A stretch of DNA of 64,000 nt from Gigaspora margarita. Lineage: Eukaryota; Glomeromycota; Glomeromycetes; Diversisporales; Gigasporaceae. Below the pieces are notes generated by a model that saw nothing but the letters and a program-made list of their open reading frames with translations, was not told the DNA's origin and did no database searches. The stretch covers positions 171,080-235,079 of the forward strand of contig WTPW01001143.1 in the NCBI GenBank assembly GCA_009809945.1, given 5' to 3'. Both the position numbers and the translations under genes were made by a program. Shown here piece after piece: positions 43,640 through 54,849 of the stretch (position 1 is its first letter; each line of letters starts with the position of its first letter).

Positions 43640-44830
43640 ATAACTCAAAAATTTTAAGCATCATCATTATTAAGATTGTTTATAAAAGTAGCAGAGAAAG
43701 AGGATTCATTATATAAATCTCTTAGTCGATAATGGAAAGTCTCAAAGTAACTAACTCAGGCTTGTAGTTCCTTTAGAATCTAGTTCTAGTGTTCAAACAT
43801 TTTAGCTTGTTCCTGTAACAGAGCAATAATTTGGGCCTGCTGTTTAAACTGTTCTTGAAGGAGAGGAATCAGGTCTGTAGGTTTGAGAGTTGTTGAAGTA
43901 GTTTTGATGGGTGCAACAACAGGTGATTCTGGTATTGGAGAGGTTGGAAGGAACAAAATCTCTGGATCTGGGAAAGGGTGAAGTGCTCATAACATTTCTC
44001 GCAATAAGAGTCAAATTGTTCTAACTTAGAGTTCTTTTTGACCATAATATATTTCTTACAAAGTTCAACCATTTCTTGGAATTGTTTTAAGCTTTCCATA
44101 GCTTTTCTTTGATCAAAGTTTGGGGTGGCTTGTATCAAAGGACTCAGCCAAGATTTTTTGTAAATTCTCTTTTTCTGTTTCATTTAATTGAACTTGGTAG
44201 GCTCTCATGATCGTATTGACTTCATCATAGACATAGTTCTGGTTGGATCAATCAGTAATTTGAGGTTCCAGGGCATGGGCAAGGTTTTTTTACTCTCTCC
44301 AATCTGTATTTGGGCAAGTTGATAAATTTGACTTTGGTTAAGGTCATATGCATGACTGGCATTTCTGGTAGATTTAGTATAATAGTGCACTCGAGTCCAT
44401 AGGTTATAGTTAGCATTCTATTCTACATCTTTGGTAGCTTTATAAGCATATTAATATTCAAGGTTGCAGAATCAGGTCTCCTCTCAGATAGAATCAAGTT
44501 TGATCATCTTTGATTTAATACTTTGCTCTTTACAGAGCTTACATTCTGTTAGGGCACCTCAGCCTTTGCTATTAGTGAAGAATTCTATGCTTTGTGGGTC
44601 ATCTGGATTAGTACTTGGTGAAAGTCAATCCAACATCCTTTGCAAACTAAAGTTTGCTCCAAGGGCCAGATATCTTCTAGTCTATTGGATGCCTTACATT
44701 TATAGCAATGGTTAATTCTAAAAGGGGAATAATAAGGTAGGCATTTGGCATTTACTTCCTGAGGTTGACACTATATTGATATTGTTGGTTTTCAAGAATC
44801 TGGATCATTTGGGGCAGTTAGCTCCAATGT
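43640..44830 (-). pseudogene. Region between knuckles and RT of element A
   Basis: Coding-like minus-strand frames at 44205-44390 and 43869-44183 (helical, with a CEKCYEHF motif) and a Cys-containing stretch near 44500-44560 (ECKLCKEQ). No domain recognised. Element B has a counterpart around 60478-61000. Probably a spacer or accessory part of pol specific to this lineage. Confidence 0.4.
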
Positions 44831-45260
44831 GTCCATACTGTCTATATTGATAACATAGATTATCAGAGCAGTCCTTGTACAGGTGTCTTGGTTGAGAGCA
44901 GGTTTTGCAAATATTTTGCTTAGGGGCTTGCTTGTGACAATATGCAGCAAGGCGTCCATTTATTACTTCAACATCTAGAGAAATAGTGGTTTCTTTAATT
45001 TTAATAGGTAAGTTTTTAATTATGTCTAGGGGTCAGACAGAGGGTCTAGTGGCTGAGACAATAAGGCTAGAGGAAGGTGCTTCTAATTTCAGTTCAAGTT
45101 CCTTTACAACTTGGCTAGAAATCATACTAACAGCAGCACTGCTATCAATTACAGCATGGTAAGGCTTTTTATTAAGTTTAATATTGCACTTGACAGAGGA
45201 GTTTTGGATTCTTCAATCAAATAGTTAGAGAGAGCAGTACTAATAGATTCATTAACTAAG
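44790..45260 (-). pseudogene. Protease-like and zinc-knuckle region of element A
   Basis: Minus strand: AVIDSSAAVSMISSQVVKEL near 45110-45170 is a retropepsin motif with D-S-S in place of D-S/T-G. It is followed by a Cys-rich part with CKTCSQPRHLYKDC, an exact CCHC knuckle, and CYQYRQYGHIGANC, a second knuckle with one Cys changed to Tyr. Protease before knuckles is unusual, since NC normally precedes PR. Confidence 0.6.
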
Positions 45261-45524
45261 AAAGCTTCGAATTGTTTATAGGTGTAATCATTGGCAGTAT
45301 CAAGAGTATAAACATCATGAGAATAGGATGTAGATGATCGATTTCGAGATCTGGATCGATTAGAAAGTGATAACTTTGAATGTCTCTATGTCTATCTCAG
45401 AACTGACTCTGGCTCCTCAATCGATCATATCCAGAGCAGTTATAGTTTCTATTTCAGGATTAGCTCCTATTTCTGAATTTGGATCTATCATAGTATCAAT
45501 GATTCCTAGAGGAGTAATTACTTT

Positions 45525-45700
45525 AGGACCTGAAATATCCTTAGAAAGGTCAGGTATACGTTTGCTTATTTTTGAGGTTTTTTATCAGATCTTTTCTATT
45601 TATAGTAATTTTTGCTTATTTTTGAATTTTTTCTGCAGATCTTTTCTTTTTTAGTAACCTTATAATTAACCTGACCTATTTATATATATTTTGAGGTCCT
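45525..45700. mobile_element. hAT-type MITE, family H copy 1
   Basis: 176 bp with inverted ends AGGACCTGAAATAT and (complement) AGGACCTCAAAATAT, plus an inner AAGGTCAGGT/ACCTGACCT pair. Flanked by ATTACTTT and ATTACTTC, an 8-bp duplication with one change. It lies inside the gag region of element A and is the reverse complement of the copy at 52731-52910, including a two-copy internal repeat around AGATCTTTTCT. Confidence 0.8.
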
Positions 45701-47757
45701 ATTACTTCTTCTATCATGGGATTGGTATTCTTGGTAATCACTTTTATTGTCCTGGTATCGAGTATGACAATTTTGAATAAAATATTCTTTTTGACCATAA
45801 TAATAGCATGTGACATTTCTAGCATTGGGTTGGAGTCAGTTCTTACTCTGGTCAGTATAATAGGCAAGAGTAACAATAGGAGGAGCAGTTTGTTTTTCAG
45901 TGAGATTAATACTAAGTTTGGCAATTTGCTCAGTCATACAGTCAATAGCTTGATTAATATTATCATTCGCATTATAGTCTGAGGTCATTATTCATTCTGT
46001 TTCCCATTTTCATGCTTTAGTAATAGCAGCAGCCAAGTTAGCAGGTTCAGCAGCTTGGAAATTTATAGCATATTCAGGTTGGAGTCCCTGAATAAAGAAT
46101 TGCATCATAACTGCAGCTGGAAAGAGATTAAAAGGGTCTACACATCCTTTTAGTTGCTTAAAATGACTAACATAAGTATCAATAGTATCTGTATCTTGTT
46201 TGATTTCAAGAGTTGTTTTTGCCAAGCAGCCTTTTGTTTGGTAGTGCTAAATTTTTCTTTAAACAAGTGAGTAAAATTATAGCACCTGTTACCATTAACA
46301 TCATAGCCATGCCGGTTATGATAGAAATGTGTTGAAGTATTGACAAGACTAGAAAACCATTTCTGGGCATTGTCCTTCATGTAAGTAGCAGCCAATTCCA
46401 GTTGTTTTGCAGGACTCCAATAAGTAGCTTTAGTAGCTCTTTCAAATTCTTCGATTCAGGTGACAGGGTCCTGCATTCCATGACTATAATAATAGTCTAT
46501 TTTGATAAGAGACTTTTTACTACTATTCCCAAGGGCATTGGTAAGAGCAGTCATGCTTGAGCAGCAGCATTTAAAGTGTCATTAGCCATATTTTCTTCAG
46601 ATTCATTTTCTATAGTTTCTTCTGATTCAGTTTCTGAGTGTACTTCTTCTTCTTCTGGTCTTTCTTGATAGTTTATTTCTTCTTGTATTTCTGCTAGATC
46701 ATCTAAAATACTATCTAAATTTATTTTGTTTAAATTTTCTTTTGCTAAATTTATTTCTTCTTAGTAAATTTCTTGTTCAACAATTCCTTGGTCAGGATAA
46801 GCTTCAATTAACTGGAGCTAAACAATTTCTAGTTGAGGAGTAAAGGTTCGACGTTGACGTTGTAGAGGAGGAGTGCGCAAGAGAGTAATATCAGGTGAAA
46901 AAGGGTTTCAGGATAGACTTCAGTAACTACAGGTAGATGAGGAGTATTTGTAGGTTAAGGTGTGCATTAAAAATATATAACACGATTGAAATTTTTTATA
47001 AATCGAGCAACTCAGTTTGAAGAAGGAGTATGTTGGCTAGAAAGAGGATTATTTACAGGAATCTCACTAAAAGATGAAATTGGAAGTGTGAGTATAGGAG
47101 AAAAGGGGATTCGAGAAGTATCTTCATTGTTGAGTGCTAAAGTAGTAGAGTGAGTAGAATGGAGAGTCCTGCTTAGTTATCTAAATCTTCTGGTTGTAAG
47201 GTACATATAGATCAAGAGGTAGGTATAAGACTAAATTCAAGATCGTTAGTACTAGTTCGAATTATAGATGAAAGGTGGTCAAGAGTATCAATAATATGGC
47301 CAAGAAGAGGAATAGAAATAGTAAGGCCTTCGATATAGTGGTCAAAGATATTTGCTGGAAAATCTGCTGGTAGTGTAGATGCAAGAGTATATTGAGTATA
47401 TTGTCAAAGTAAATTAGCGATAACTTCTTTAGGGTCCAAATAAGGATTATAGTATTGGCAACTAAAAACAATATCATGATCAGCAGCTCTACAAGTATTA
47501 TAGCTGTTTGGATGAGTTAAAATGAAAAAGGTGTCAATAGAAACTTGTGAATATTGGCCAGCAAAGTAAGTATCCCAGTACTGATTCCAAAAACATTAAA
47601 AATATCGGTGATAGCTACAAGGTGGGTAGCAAACAGTACAAGATAAATCTGGGTGACTAAGTTGGTGAACATTGGTAGCAAGAGCAAATGGGTGGCAAGC
47701 GTCATGTGCTTCAATTTGTTGCTAATAAATTTGGTAGGCACTATTTACACCAGTCAT
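45701..47757 (-). pseudogene. Gag of element A
   Basis: Starts at ATG 47755-47757 (MTGVNSAYQIY) and runs with stops through a Cys/His-containing N-part (YPPCSYHRY, LDPKEVIANLL, LPADFPANIFDHYIEG). A capsid domain follows at 46010-46395: MAATYMKDNAQKWFSSL, LFKEKFSTTKQKAAW, IDTYVSHFKQL, MQFFIQGLQPEY, which is the Retrotrans_gag pattern. After this comes a damaged knuckle CYYYGQKEYFIQNC (Cys and His both changed to Tyr) near 45800. Confidence 0.75.
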
Positions 47758-48179
47758 AAAGAGGCCTAAAAGTTTGACAAACTAAAATTTTTTTTAACTA
47801 AAAATATAGGAGGTAGGTGGATATTCAATATACTAACTAAAAGGTAAGGTGTTTCTAATCTAATTCTAAAATTAACTAAAAATTAACTAAAAAATACTAA
47901 AACAAAGAGAATGCTACAAAAGCAGAGGCTTCAAATATGCCATTCTGAATGAATTATCTTTAATTTGACAGGAAAATACTAGTGCAACAAATGCAAGAGG
48001 CTTCAAGTATGCCCTTCTGAACAAATCTTTTTTAATTTGGCAAGAAGACCAAAAACATTTACTTAATTAGAAGAGAGGAGAGGAAGAGGAGAGATAACCA
48101 AAAATATTTTTGCAGAGATAGAATAAGAGGTTCTAGTGTTTCGGCTATTTTAAATGATTTTTGCTAGAAGGCACCAAAA

Positions 48180-48696
48180 TGTTACAAGCAACTATAGCCT
48201 TCAATATAGTACTTGCAACACAGCACATAGTGACAGGAATCTTGTAAGAGTCAGAGAAGATATGAAGCAGTATTGAAGCAGAATATTACTTTACTAGGGC
48301 AGTTCAGTATATATTTATCAAATAACAAGAGTATATTTATTGGGCAAAGATATATTTTATTTATTTAGATAATAATATTCAAGAGATATAACTATTTTAG
48401 CTGTTAGAGAAAGGAGGAGAGGAATCTGAGTCTAAGCTAAAGAGCTAGCATATAGAGAGTCAGAAAGCTAGGGTTTATTTATCTTTTTGTAAAACTAATA
48501 AAACTAATAAAACAAATAAAAATAATAAAACTAATAAACTAATAAAACTAATAAAACTAATAAAACTAATAAAACTAATAAAACTAATAAAACTAATAAA
48601 ACTCCTGTTGCACAATTGTGTTTTGTACTTATTTGTTTTACAATTGCTGTGTTTCAGAATGTTCTGGAAATAGAACAAGAAAGCTGTTCTATAACA
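48180..48696 (-). repeat. LTR of element A (5' LTR) with AAAACTAAT expansion
   Basis: 517 bp. Same ends as the other LTR. It is longer mainly because of a run of AAAACTAAT/AATAAAACT units at about 48490-48605, which has only a few units in the other copy. The expansion must postdate insertion, since the LTRs were identical at that time. Confidence 0.85.
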
Positions 48697-48783
48697 CTAT
48701 CGATATCGACAGCTGCACATTCACAAACGGATGAGCAAACAGAATATACAAACTAAATATAGGAGTATATGCTATGTGCATAT
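48697..48783 (+). pseudogene. Ty3/Gypsy integrase, second part
   Basis: Continues the frame of 38718-39109 without loss: LSISTAAHSQTDEQTEYTN then two stops and EYMLCAY. HSQTDEQTEYTN is the block around the catalytic Glu (usual HPQTDGQTE). It ends at 48783, where another LTR starts. Confidence 0.85.
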
Positions 48784-49365
48784 TGTTACAGTACCAGAAG
48801 CCTTCTTTAATTCTGATAAAGTTACAATCACATGGCTTCTGAGATCCCTTTTCTTTGGGCACGAAGCATGTGTAAGAGGGAAGTATTGTTTCTTTTATGT
48901 CTATAAGAAACTATACACTTCTCTATAGCAGTTCAGTAAAATATAACAGGAGATAGCAGACAGTTTATTAATTTAACAAGAGGGCTATTCCAAGGTGTCA
49001 GTTCTTTAGAAATCCCAAGAGTTTATTAATAATAATAGATAAAAATAAGTAAGTATATAAAGAAGATAAAATACAATGTCTGGATCTGTCTAAAACTAAA
49101 AGAAATAAGGTAGGTTTATATATCTATTGAGCTAAGTGTCGCTAAGTATTGTTAAGCATCGTTAAGTATCATTAAGCATCATTAAGCATTATTAAGTGTA
49201 GCTAAGCATCATTAAGCATCCTAAACAGCGTTAAGTATCATTGAGTATCATTGTATATCAATTTTGTATATTACTATTACTAAATACAGTTATTATTTAA
49301 TTTGCTTATTAAGTTCTAATTTTCTAACTAATTTTTGCCAAAATTAACTAAGGTATTCTATAGCA
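48784..49365 (-). mobile_element. Second LTR in the same integrase, with a stub of internal sequence
   Basis: 582 bp, TGTTACAGTACC..TTCTATAGCA, with the same plan as the element A LTRs (shared GCAGTTCAG, long AT-rich middle). The following bases TTTCTCTCCTCTTTAAGAA match the element A sequence next to its left LTR (TTTCTATTCCCTTTAAGAA). So this is a 3' LTR with the first internal bases of a minus-strand relative, truncated at about 49430. A ten-base minisatellite (ATTAAGCATC, about 49130-49220) lies in it. Confidence 0.65.
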
Positions 49366-49701
49366 TTTCTCTCCTCTTTAAGAATGAACTTCGTAAGTTC
49401 TAGTTTGGGTAAAAACTTAAAAAAAGTCAGTATCTGTTAGCCTCACAAGTATTGAGAACATTTGAATCTGATAATTTCTGTAATAAACATTACACAAGTA
49501 TTTATATAGCGTAGTATTGTAAATCCAGAATTTTCGGGTCTAAGCAAACTTAAAAAAAAATATTTTTAGTACTACACTTTACTAGTATAATATCTTTGTA
49601 GCGAGTGTTTCTTCAAGAAATCCAGTTGCATCATGTTGCATCAAACAAATAAAAGATAGATTTATTGAGAGTTGAAGTACTATATACCATATAGTAAGAG
49701 G

Positions 49702-49967
49702 CAGTGTTGTCATGTTTACTATGTCCAAGACTTTTTTTAACCATGTTCACGTCCAAATATCCATAGTGTCCACAACTGTCCAAAGAATATTTTGACTTTA
49801 AAATTTAATAAATTAGTTTAAGAAAGATATAATTATATATTTTTTATAGTTCTGAATGTTTTTTTTGAAAAAAATAGGTTATTTTAATAAAATTTTAAGT
49901 AATTTAGATTTATTTTTTTGTTCACAATTGTCTACAAATTGTCCAGAGCTGTTCCGTGACAATACTA
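49702..49967. mobile_element. hAT-type MITE
   Basis: 266 bp; ends CAGTGTTGTCATG and (complement) TAGTATTGTCACGG; flanked by perfect 8-bp duplications GTAAGAGG (49694-49701, 49968-49975). An 8-bp duplication and CAGTG-type ends are typical of hAT. Interior AT-rich, no ORF. Confidence 0.8.
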
Positions 49968-49975
49968 GTAAGAGG

Positions 49976-50490
49976 TAATAAAAATATATTGTACTGCTTA
50001 ATTTGTGAAGCTTAATGTTATTTTTCATTTATTATTATTATTATTATTTAATAATCAATTTGTTTATTTTATTTGTAGGTTTTTGCAGACTGTTTTCAAA
50101 AGTTGCATATGTTCTTTAGAAGATGATTTGTTCAATAGAAACCATTTTATATATAAAATAATATAGCTTTGTTAATTATATAAAATTTTAAAAAAAATAT
50201 TAATAAAGGATGTTTAACTTGGTACCAAAACCTTTTTAATTAAGTTCTTGCATTTTGTAAGTTGTATTATAATTTGATAAATAATTTTTAAAACGTGAAA
50301 ATTTTAACATAATAAAGAAATAATGAAATGGTAATATTTGAATTGCACCTATTGATTGGTTGGGTTGTTTAACGATTATCTATCTGTTTTTACAAAACAC
50401 GTATTACGTGGTTATAAAACAGTTTTATGAATGGTCAACTACCTTATGATCAAACTCGTGCATTTCTGAAAAATGAGAAAGTTCCTTATC
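49976..50490. other. Non-coding interval
   Basis: AT-rich, with a short ATTATTATT run near 50030; no ORF or repeat recognised. Confidence 0.35.
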
Positions 50491-50498
50491 CTAGCCTC

Positions 50499-50761
50499 CA
50501 CTGTCTGAAATTGGGTTGCAGAGTCTGCGTACTGCAACAAATTTTAAATTTTTGCAGCCAAAATGTGAAGTGCATATGCAAATTCTGCACATAAATTTGC
50601 AAATTTTACTTATAAATTTTGATTAAATGCTTATACATGCAACTAAATTTTTATAAATGCTTATACATGCAACTAAATTTTTATAAATTCTTATAATCTG
50701 CAACTATTTTTTTATTTAGTTGCAGCTTGCAACTAATTTAAAAATTGAATTTCAGACACTG
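50499..50761. mobile_element. hAT-type MITE
   Basis: 263 bp with ends CACTGTCTGAAATT and (complement) CAGTGTCTGAAATT. Flanked by CTAGCCTC and CTAGTCTC, an 8-bp duplication with one change. The interior has a 30-base direct repeat (ATGCTTATACATGCAAC..) in tandem and several TTGCA phrases. Non-coding. Confidence 0.7.
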
Positions 50762-50974
50762 CTAGTCTCACAATCACTGTATATGTAATAAAGGTCGTTC
50801 GAGAGAAGTTTTTTAGTGTTCGATAGGAGAAAAGCCATTTAATCTATTTAGCACACTTCCATGTGTCCTGAACTCTTTTTTTTTCCCTGAGTCTTCTCAG
50901 TTATAGATCAAATATTTTTATACGCATTGGGGAACTTATCTATGAGGTCACCAAAATAATACTAATAGTGCTTT

Positions 50975-51500
50975 ACTCTGGTAGGTATCACCTGGGTTAC
51001 CCAAGGGTGTGTAGTGACCTGGATCAAGTTCTAATAGCCTGGATAAGAACGGATGAGTCAACCCATGGGTCACCCATGGGCAGAGACCCAATACAAATTA
51101 ATGCAAATTTGTGAAGTCGTCAGAATCAAATTCAAAAAATATTTAATAGTAAATTATTTAAAGGAAACTATAATGCAGTACAGAATTTTAATAAACAGTA
51201 TTATAGCAGATAGTATTTCTAAATTATAGCATTATAGCATTACGGCATTATGGCATTACAGCTTTATAGCATTATGACCTTACGGCTTTATAGCATTACA
51301 GCTTTATAACTCATAGCAATTATAGTAAAAAATATGCCAATGCCATAACCGTATTAATTTGTAAAATTAATTCTACCACTAACTATAGGTTAACTCACCT
51401 GGGCTGGGTCAAATCACTAACCACTTGAAATGTTTTTTTAATTGACCCAAGTGACCCGACAGATCACCTGTCAGGTTATCTGTTGGGTAACCTGGGTATA
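50975..51500. repeat. Repeat family G copy with ATTATAGC array
   Basis: GGGTTACCCAAGG, GGTCACCCATGGG and GACCCGACAGATCACC motifs as in the 12503 block. The centre (about 51220-51320) is a run of ten-base units (ATTATAGC/ATTACGGC). Non-coding. Confidence 0.5.
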
Positions 51501-51504
51501 GTGT

Positions 51505-52635
51505 TCCTACAAATCTGGATTAAATCAAACTTTAGTTCAGATTTGGGTTTGATTTGATTTGAAATCAAACCCAAACTATAATTAAAAAAAATATTTGAGT
51601 TTGATTTGAAGCAAACTTTTTAGTTAAATTTGAGTTTGGTTTGAATTTGAGTTTGAAGTTTCAAACTAGTTTGAGTTTGAATAATATAAATATATTTTTA
51701 TATTTTAATTGATAATCCACCAGTCAAATAGAGAGTGATCATAGTGTAATGTGATGCAGATTACATATGAAAATCACTATAGGCAAAATGTATCGTACTT
51801 CTATCTAAATCTTTTTTTCCTTACTAAGTTAACGATACATGTCCACTAATTGAAAGTTGTAGAGCTCATCGTGACGCATCTAACGGTGGTTAGATAATCC
51901 AAACCGGCCCAATGAATAACGAGATATCATCGAAAACATTGGCTGACTATATAAAATCTCTATATAGAGATTTTATATAGTCAGTCAATTGTTTTTCGAC
52001 GATATCTCATCATCCATTAGGCCGATTTGGATGATCTAACTACCATTAGATGCGTCTTGACGAGCTCTACAACTTTCAATTAGTGGGCATGTATTGTTAA
52101 CTTGGTAAGAAAAAAAGCTTTAAATGGAAGCACGCTACATTTCGCCTATAGTAATTTTCATATATAATTTGCATCACTGAGTTTTATATAGTCAGCCAAT
52201 TTTTTTGAGATGATATCTCACCATTCATGGGGCCAATTTGGATGATCTAACCAATGTTAAATGCAACTCAACAAGCTCTACAACTTTCAATTAGTGAACA
52301 TGTTTGATTAACTTAGTAAGAAAAAAGTTTTAAATAGAAGACACCACATTTCGCCTATAATCATTCTCCAGTTAACAGGCTGATTATCAATTAAGTAACT
52401 TGTTTAAAATATAAAAATATATTTATATCATTCAAACTCAAACTAGTTTGCAAATTTCAAATCAAACTCAAATCAAACTTAGTATAGTATTTATTTGGAT
52501 TTGGTTTGAACTTGATTATTTTTTATTTGAATTTGGGTTTGTTCTCAAACTTTATAAAACTTATAGTTTGAGTTTGGTTTGATTTGGGGTTTGATCAAAC
52601 TCAAATCAAACCCAAATCAAACTTTGAAACCCTAC
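51505..52635. repeat. Large foldback element
   Basis: The outer arms (51520-51730 and 52380-52620) are inverted, A/T-rich with many TCAAACTCAAATC phrases and a shared TTGATAATC / GATTATCAA inner end. The inner arms (about 51740-51960 and 51965-52180) form a second palindrome centred at the perfect TCTCTATATAGAGA near 51965. The right inner arm is followed by a second, diverged direct copy (52181-52370). No ORF. It can form a very long hairpin. Confidence 0.75.
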
Positions 52636-52639
52636 CCAA

Positions 52640-52722
52640 ATGGTGCCTTTTTTTGGACTAACCTGTTTCTACTCGGATGGCACATTGTTCACCCATCGGG
52701 TGACCTGGGTGAAGATTTTTTA
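52640..52722. repeat. Fragment of repeat family G
   Basis: Short piece with CACCCATCGGGTGACCTGGGTG between the foldback and a MITE. Confidence 0.4.
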
Positions 52723-52730
52723 GACAGGTC

Positions 52731-52910
52731 AGGCCCCCGAAATATACATAGATAGGTCAGGTTAATTATAGGGTTACTAAAAAAGGAAGGATCTGCAGAA
52801 AAAACTTCAAATATAAGCAAAAAATTACTATAAATAGAAAAGATCTGCATAAAAAACCTCAAAAATAAGCAAACTTATACCTGACCTATCTATGTATATT
52901 TCGGGGTCCT
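52731..52910. mobile_element. hAT-type MITE, family H copy 2
   Basis: 180 bp; ends AGGCCCCCGAAATATACATA and its complement (one change), inner pair GATAGGTCAGGT. Flanked by perfect GACAGGTC duplications (52723-52730, 52911-52918). Reverse complement of the copy at 45525-45700. Confidence 0.9.
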
Positions 52911-52929
52911 GACAGGTCAATTCACTAAA

Positions 52930-53465
52930 TAATAAGCTTCAGGCAGCTTGTTTGTCTTGTCTGTTTCTAGTGTGAATCTTAATTTGTTTGAGAATTTTCT
53001 GCAATTTCTCTTGATATGTTATTCCAGTATACAGAAGAATAGATGCCTGAGTTAGAGGTCTACAAGGTTGGACAATATCTTTTATATTAACTAATTTTTC
53101 AGATATTGAAGCAGGTGTAACTTCTTTTTGGTTAGTAATTGGAATAATAATGTTTCTTCTTGTATGTCTTCTAATTCTAGATTTGGGTCTATTTCTTCTG
53201 GGTCATTTACTTCTGTAAATTAATTTCTAGTGGTTCTGTGTCTTCTAGAGTGTTCAGACAATTATTTGAGCTTAGCTCAAAAAAGAAGTAATTAAATTAG
53301 TAAGGTCAATAGTCAGAGTGACATCATTATTATCACATAACCATACGCATTATGGTGTAATCCACAAGGTATTATTTTGAGCAGCATTGTCCTGTTCCAT
53401 GTTTAAAAAAGGTATTGAAGAGCTAATAAAGTTTGAGATTGCAATGTAGAAGTAGTCATTTTTGG
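52930..53465 (-). pseudogene. Extra ORF downstream of integrase in element B
   Basis: The minus-strand frame starts MTTSTLQSQTLLALQYL and is broken by several stops. Later pieces include PEEIDPNLELEDIQEETL and LFQLLTKKKLHL. It lies beyond the integrase C-terminus, like the frame at 39640-40330 in element A. No family recognised. Confidence 0.3.
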
Positions 53466-53519
53466 GAAAATTCCAAAAGGAGTAGTTGTATAAATATATT
53501 TTGAGGTTTTATAAATTAA

Positions 53520-54047
53520 ATTGTATGTTTATCCCCTTGTAAATCAAATTTCTTCAAGAAATTTCCAGGAGAAGGATAAAAAAGGTCCAAATCTTTTGTC
53601 TTCAAATTAGCTGAGTGAGAGCTTCTAATTCCTTTCTTTGTATTCATACTTTATTACCAATTTTAAATATTTCTATATGAATATTGGCATCAAAATGGAC
53701 TTTTTGTTTTTGTTGTAATTGTTTAGTATTTTGTCTGGCCTGGTTTTGGTAGGTTGTTAATTTTTCTATTAGGTCATAAGCTTATTGAAGAATATTCCTT
53801 GTAAGTCTATTTCATCATTAGTTTCTATAGGTTCTACAGGAAAAGTGCTTCATTGGTAAGATAGTATACCTTTTATATATCTGTGATAGCATGTCTTTTT
53901 GTTCTATATGCCAAGAAAACAGCAGGTATATACAAATCCCAATTATCTCCTTTTGCTTTTGCAAGTGATTCACACAATATTCTGTTAAATCATTTTACTA
54001 TACTATTAGTCTGAGAGTGATAGAGAAAGGAGAATTTGTGCTTCATT
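53520..54047 (-). pseudogene. Integrase of element B, C-terminal piece
   Basis: Reads MKHKFSFLYHSQTNSIVK, FNRILCESLAKAKGDNWDLY, FLAYRTKRHAITDI, then a damaged C-terminal module. It matches the equivalent part of element A (YHPQTNAMVERLNRTL), with the catalytic Glu changed to Lys. Several stops. Confidence 0.7.
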
Positions 54048-54849
54048 AGCAAATTTATATATGCATAATCTTGCGCAAGTTTTTACAGTATGTAAAAAAA
54101 TCGTAAACTTACGTAGGATTTAGTGTAAAACTATGTAAGTCTTACAGTACGTAAGAAAATTGTAAATTTACATAAAATTTTTACGTAAATTTACGATTTT
54201 CTTATAGTGTGTAAAAAAATTGTAAATTTATATAAAAATTTTATGTAACTTTACAATTTTCTTATGGTATGTAAGAAAATCATAAATTTACATAAAAATT
54301 TTATATAAATTTACGATTTTTCTGATGAACTGTAAGAATACAGTCATTTTCCCTTTTCCAATTTTTGTATTGATTATATGTGATATATAACGCATAATTG
54401 TTTTATTGTATTCTAGTTTCGAAATGGTTCGAACTAGTTTGTAACCTAATTATACCAAGCGCACATTGGACTATATTTTTGAAATGTTTCAAAATATTTT
54501 AGGACTGAGAAACCAAGCTGGATCAGTAGATCTGTAGCCTGGGTCATACCAAGGATGCGTTTTACTAATATTTTCAAAATATTTCGAAATGTTTCAATGA
54601 TCATAGTACAAGATCAGATTAGATCTGTTTATTTTTTTTTATTTATAATTTAGATCTTCTATCAATTTTTTTTTGTTTTGTTTCCTTTTGTTTCCTTTTG
54701 TTTCCTTTCATTTAGTATCATTTTGTTTCATTTGTTTTTTCATTTTTTTTGTATTTTTTTTCTTTATTAATTTTTTTTATTTTATTTCTACAAAAACACT
54801 TTTTGACACTTTGCAAGAAATCTAGCGACTTTCTGACACCTTGTGCAAG

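Larger units (their letters stand above)
39110..48696 (-). mobile_element. Ty3/Gypsy LTR retrotransposon A (9.6 kb, two LTRs)
   Basis: Two LTRs in the same orientation (39110-39537 and 48180-48696) bound gag, zinc knuckles, protease, RT, RNase H and integrase read on the minus strand in that order (the Ty3 order, integrase last). CTAT is duplicated on both sides (39106-39109 and 48697-48700), and the interrupted integrase of another element resumes right after. The internal region starts next to TTTTGGTGCC, a likely tRNA primer site (minus-strand sense). All genes contain stops, so it is inactive. Confidence 0.9.

Noticed and set aside
48475-48678. Minus-strand ORF of Phe-Ile-Ser repeats
   Set aside because: It is the translation of the AAAACTAAT microsatellite in an LTR.
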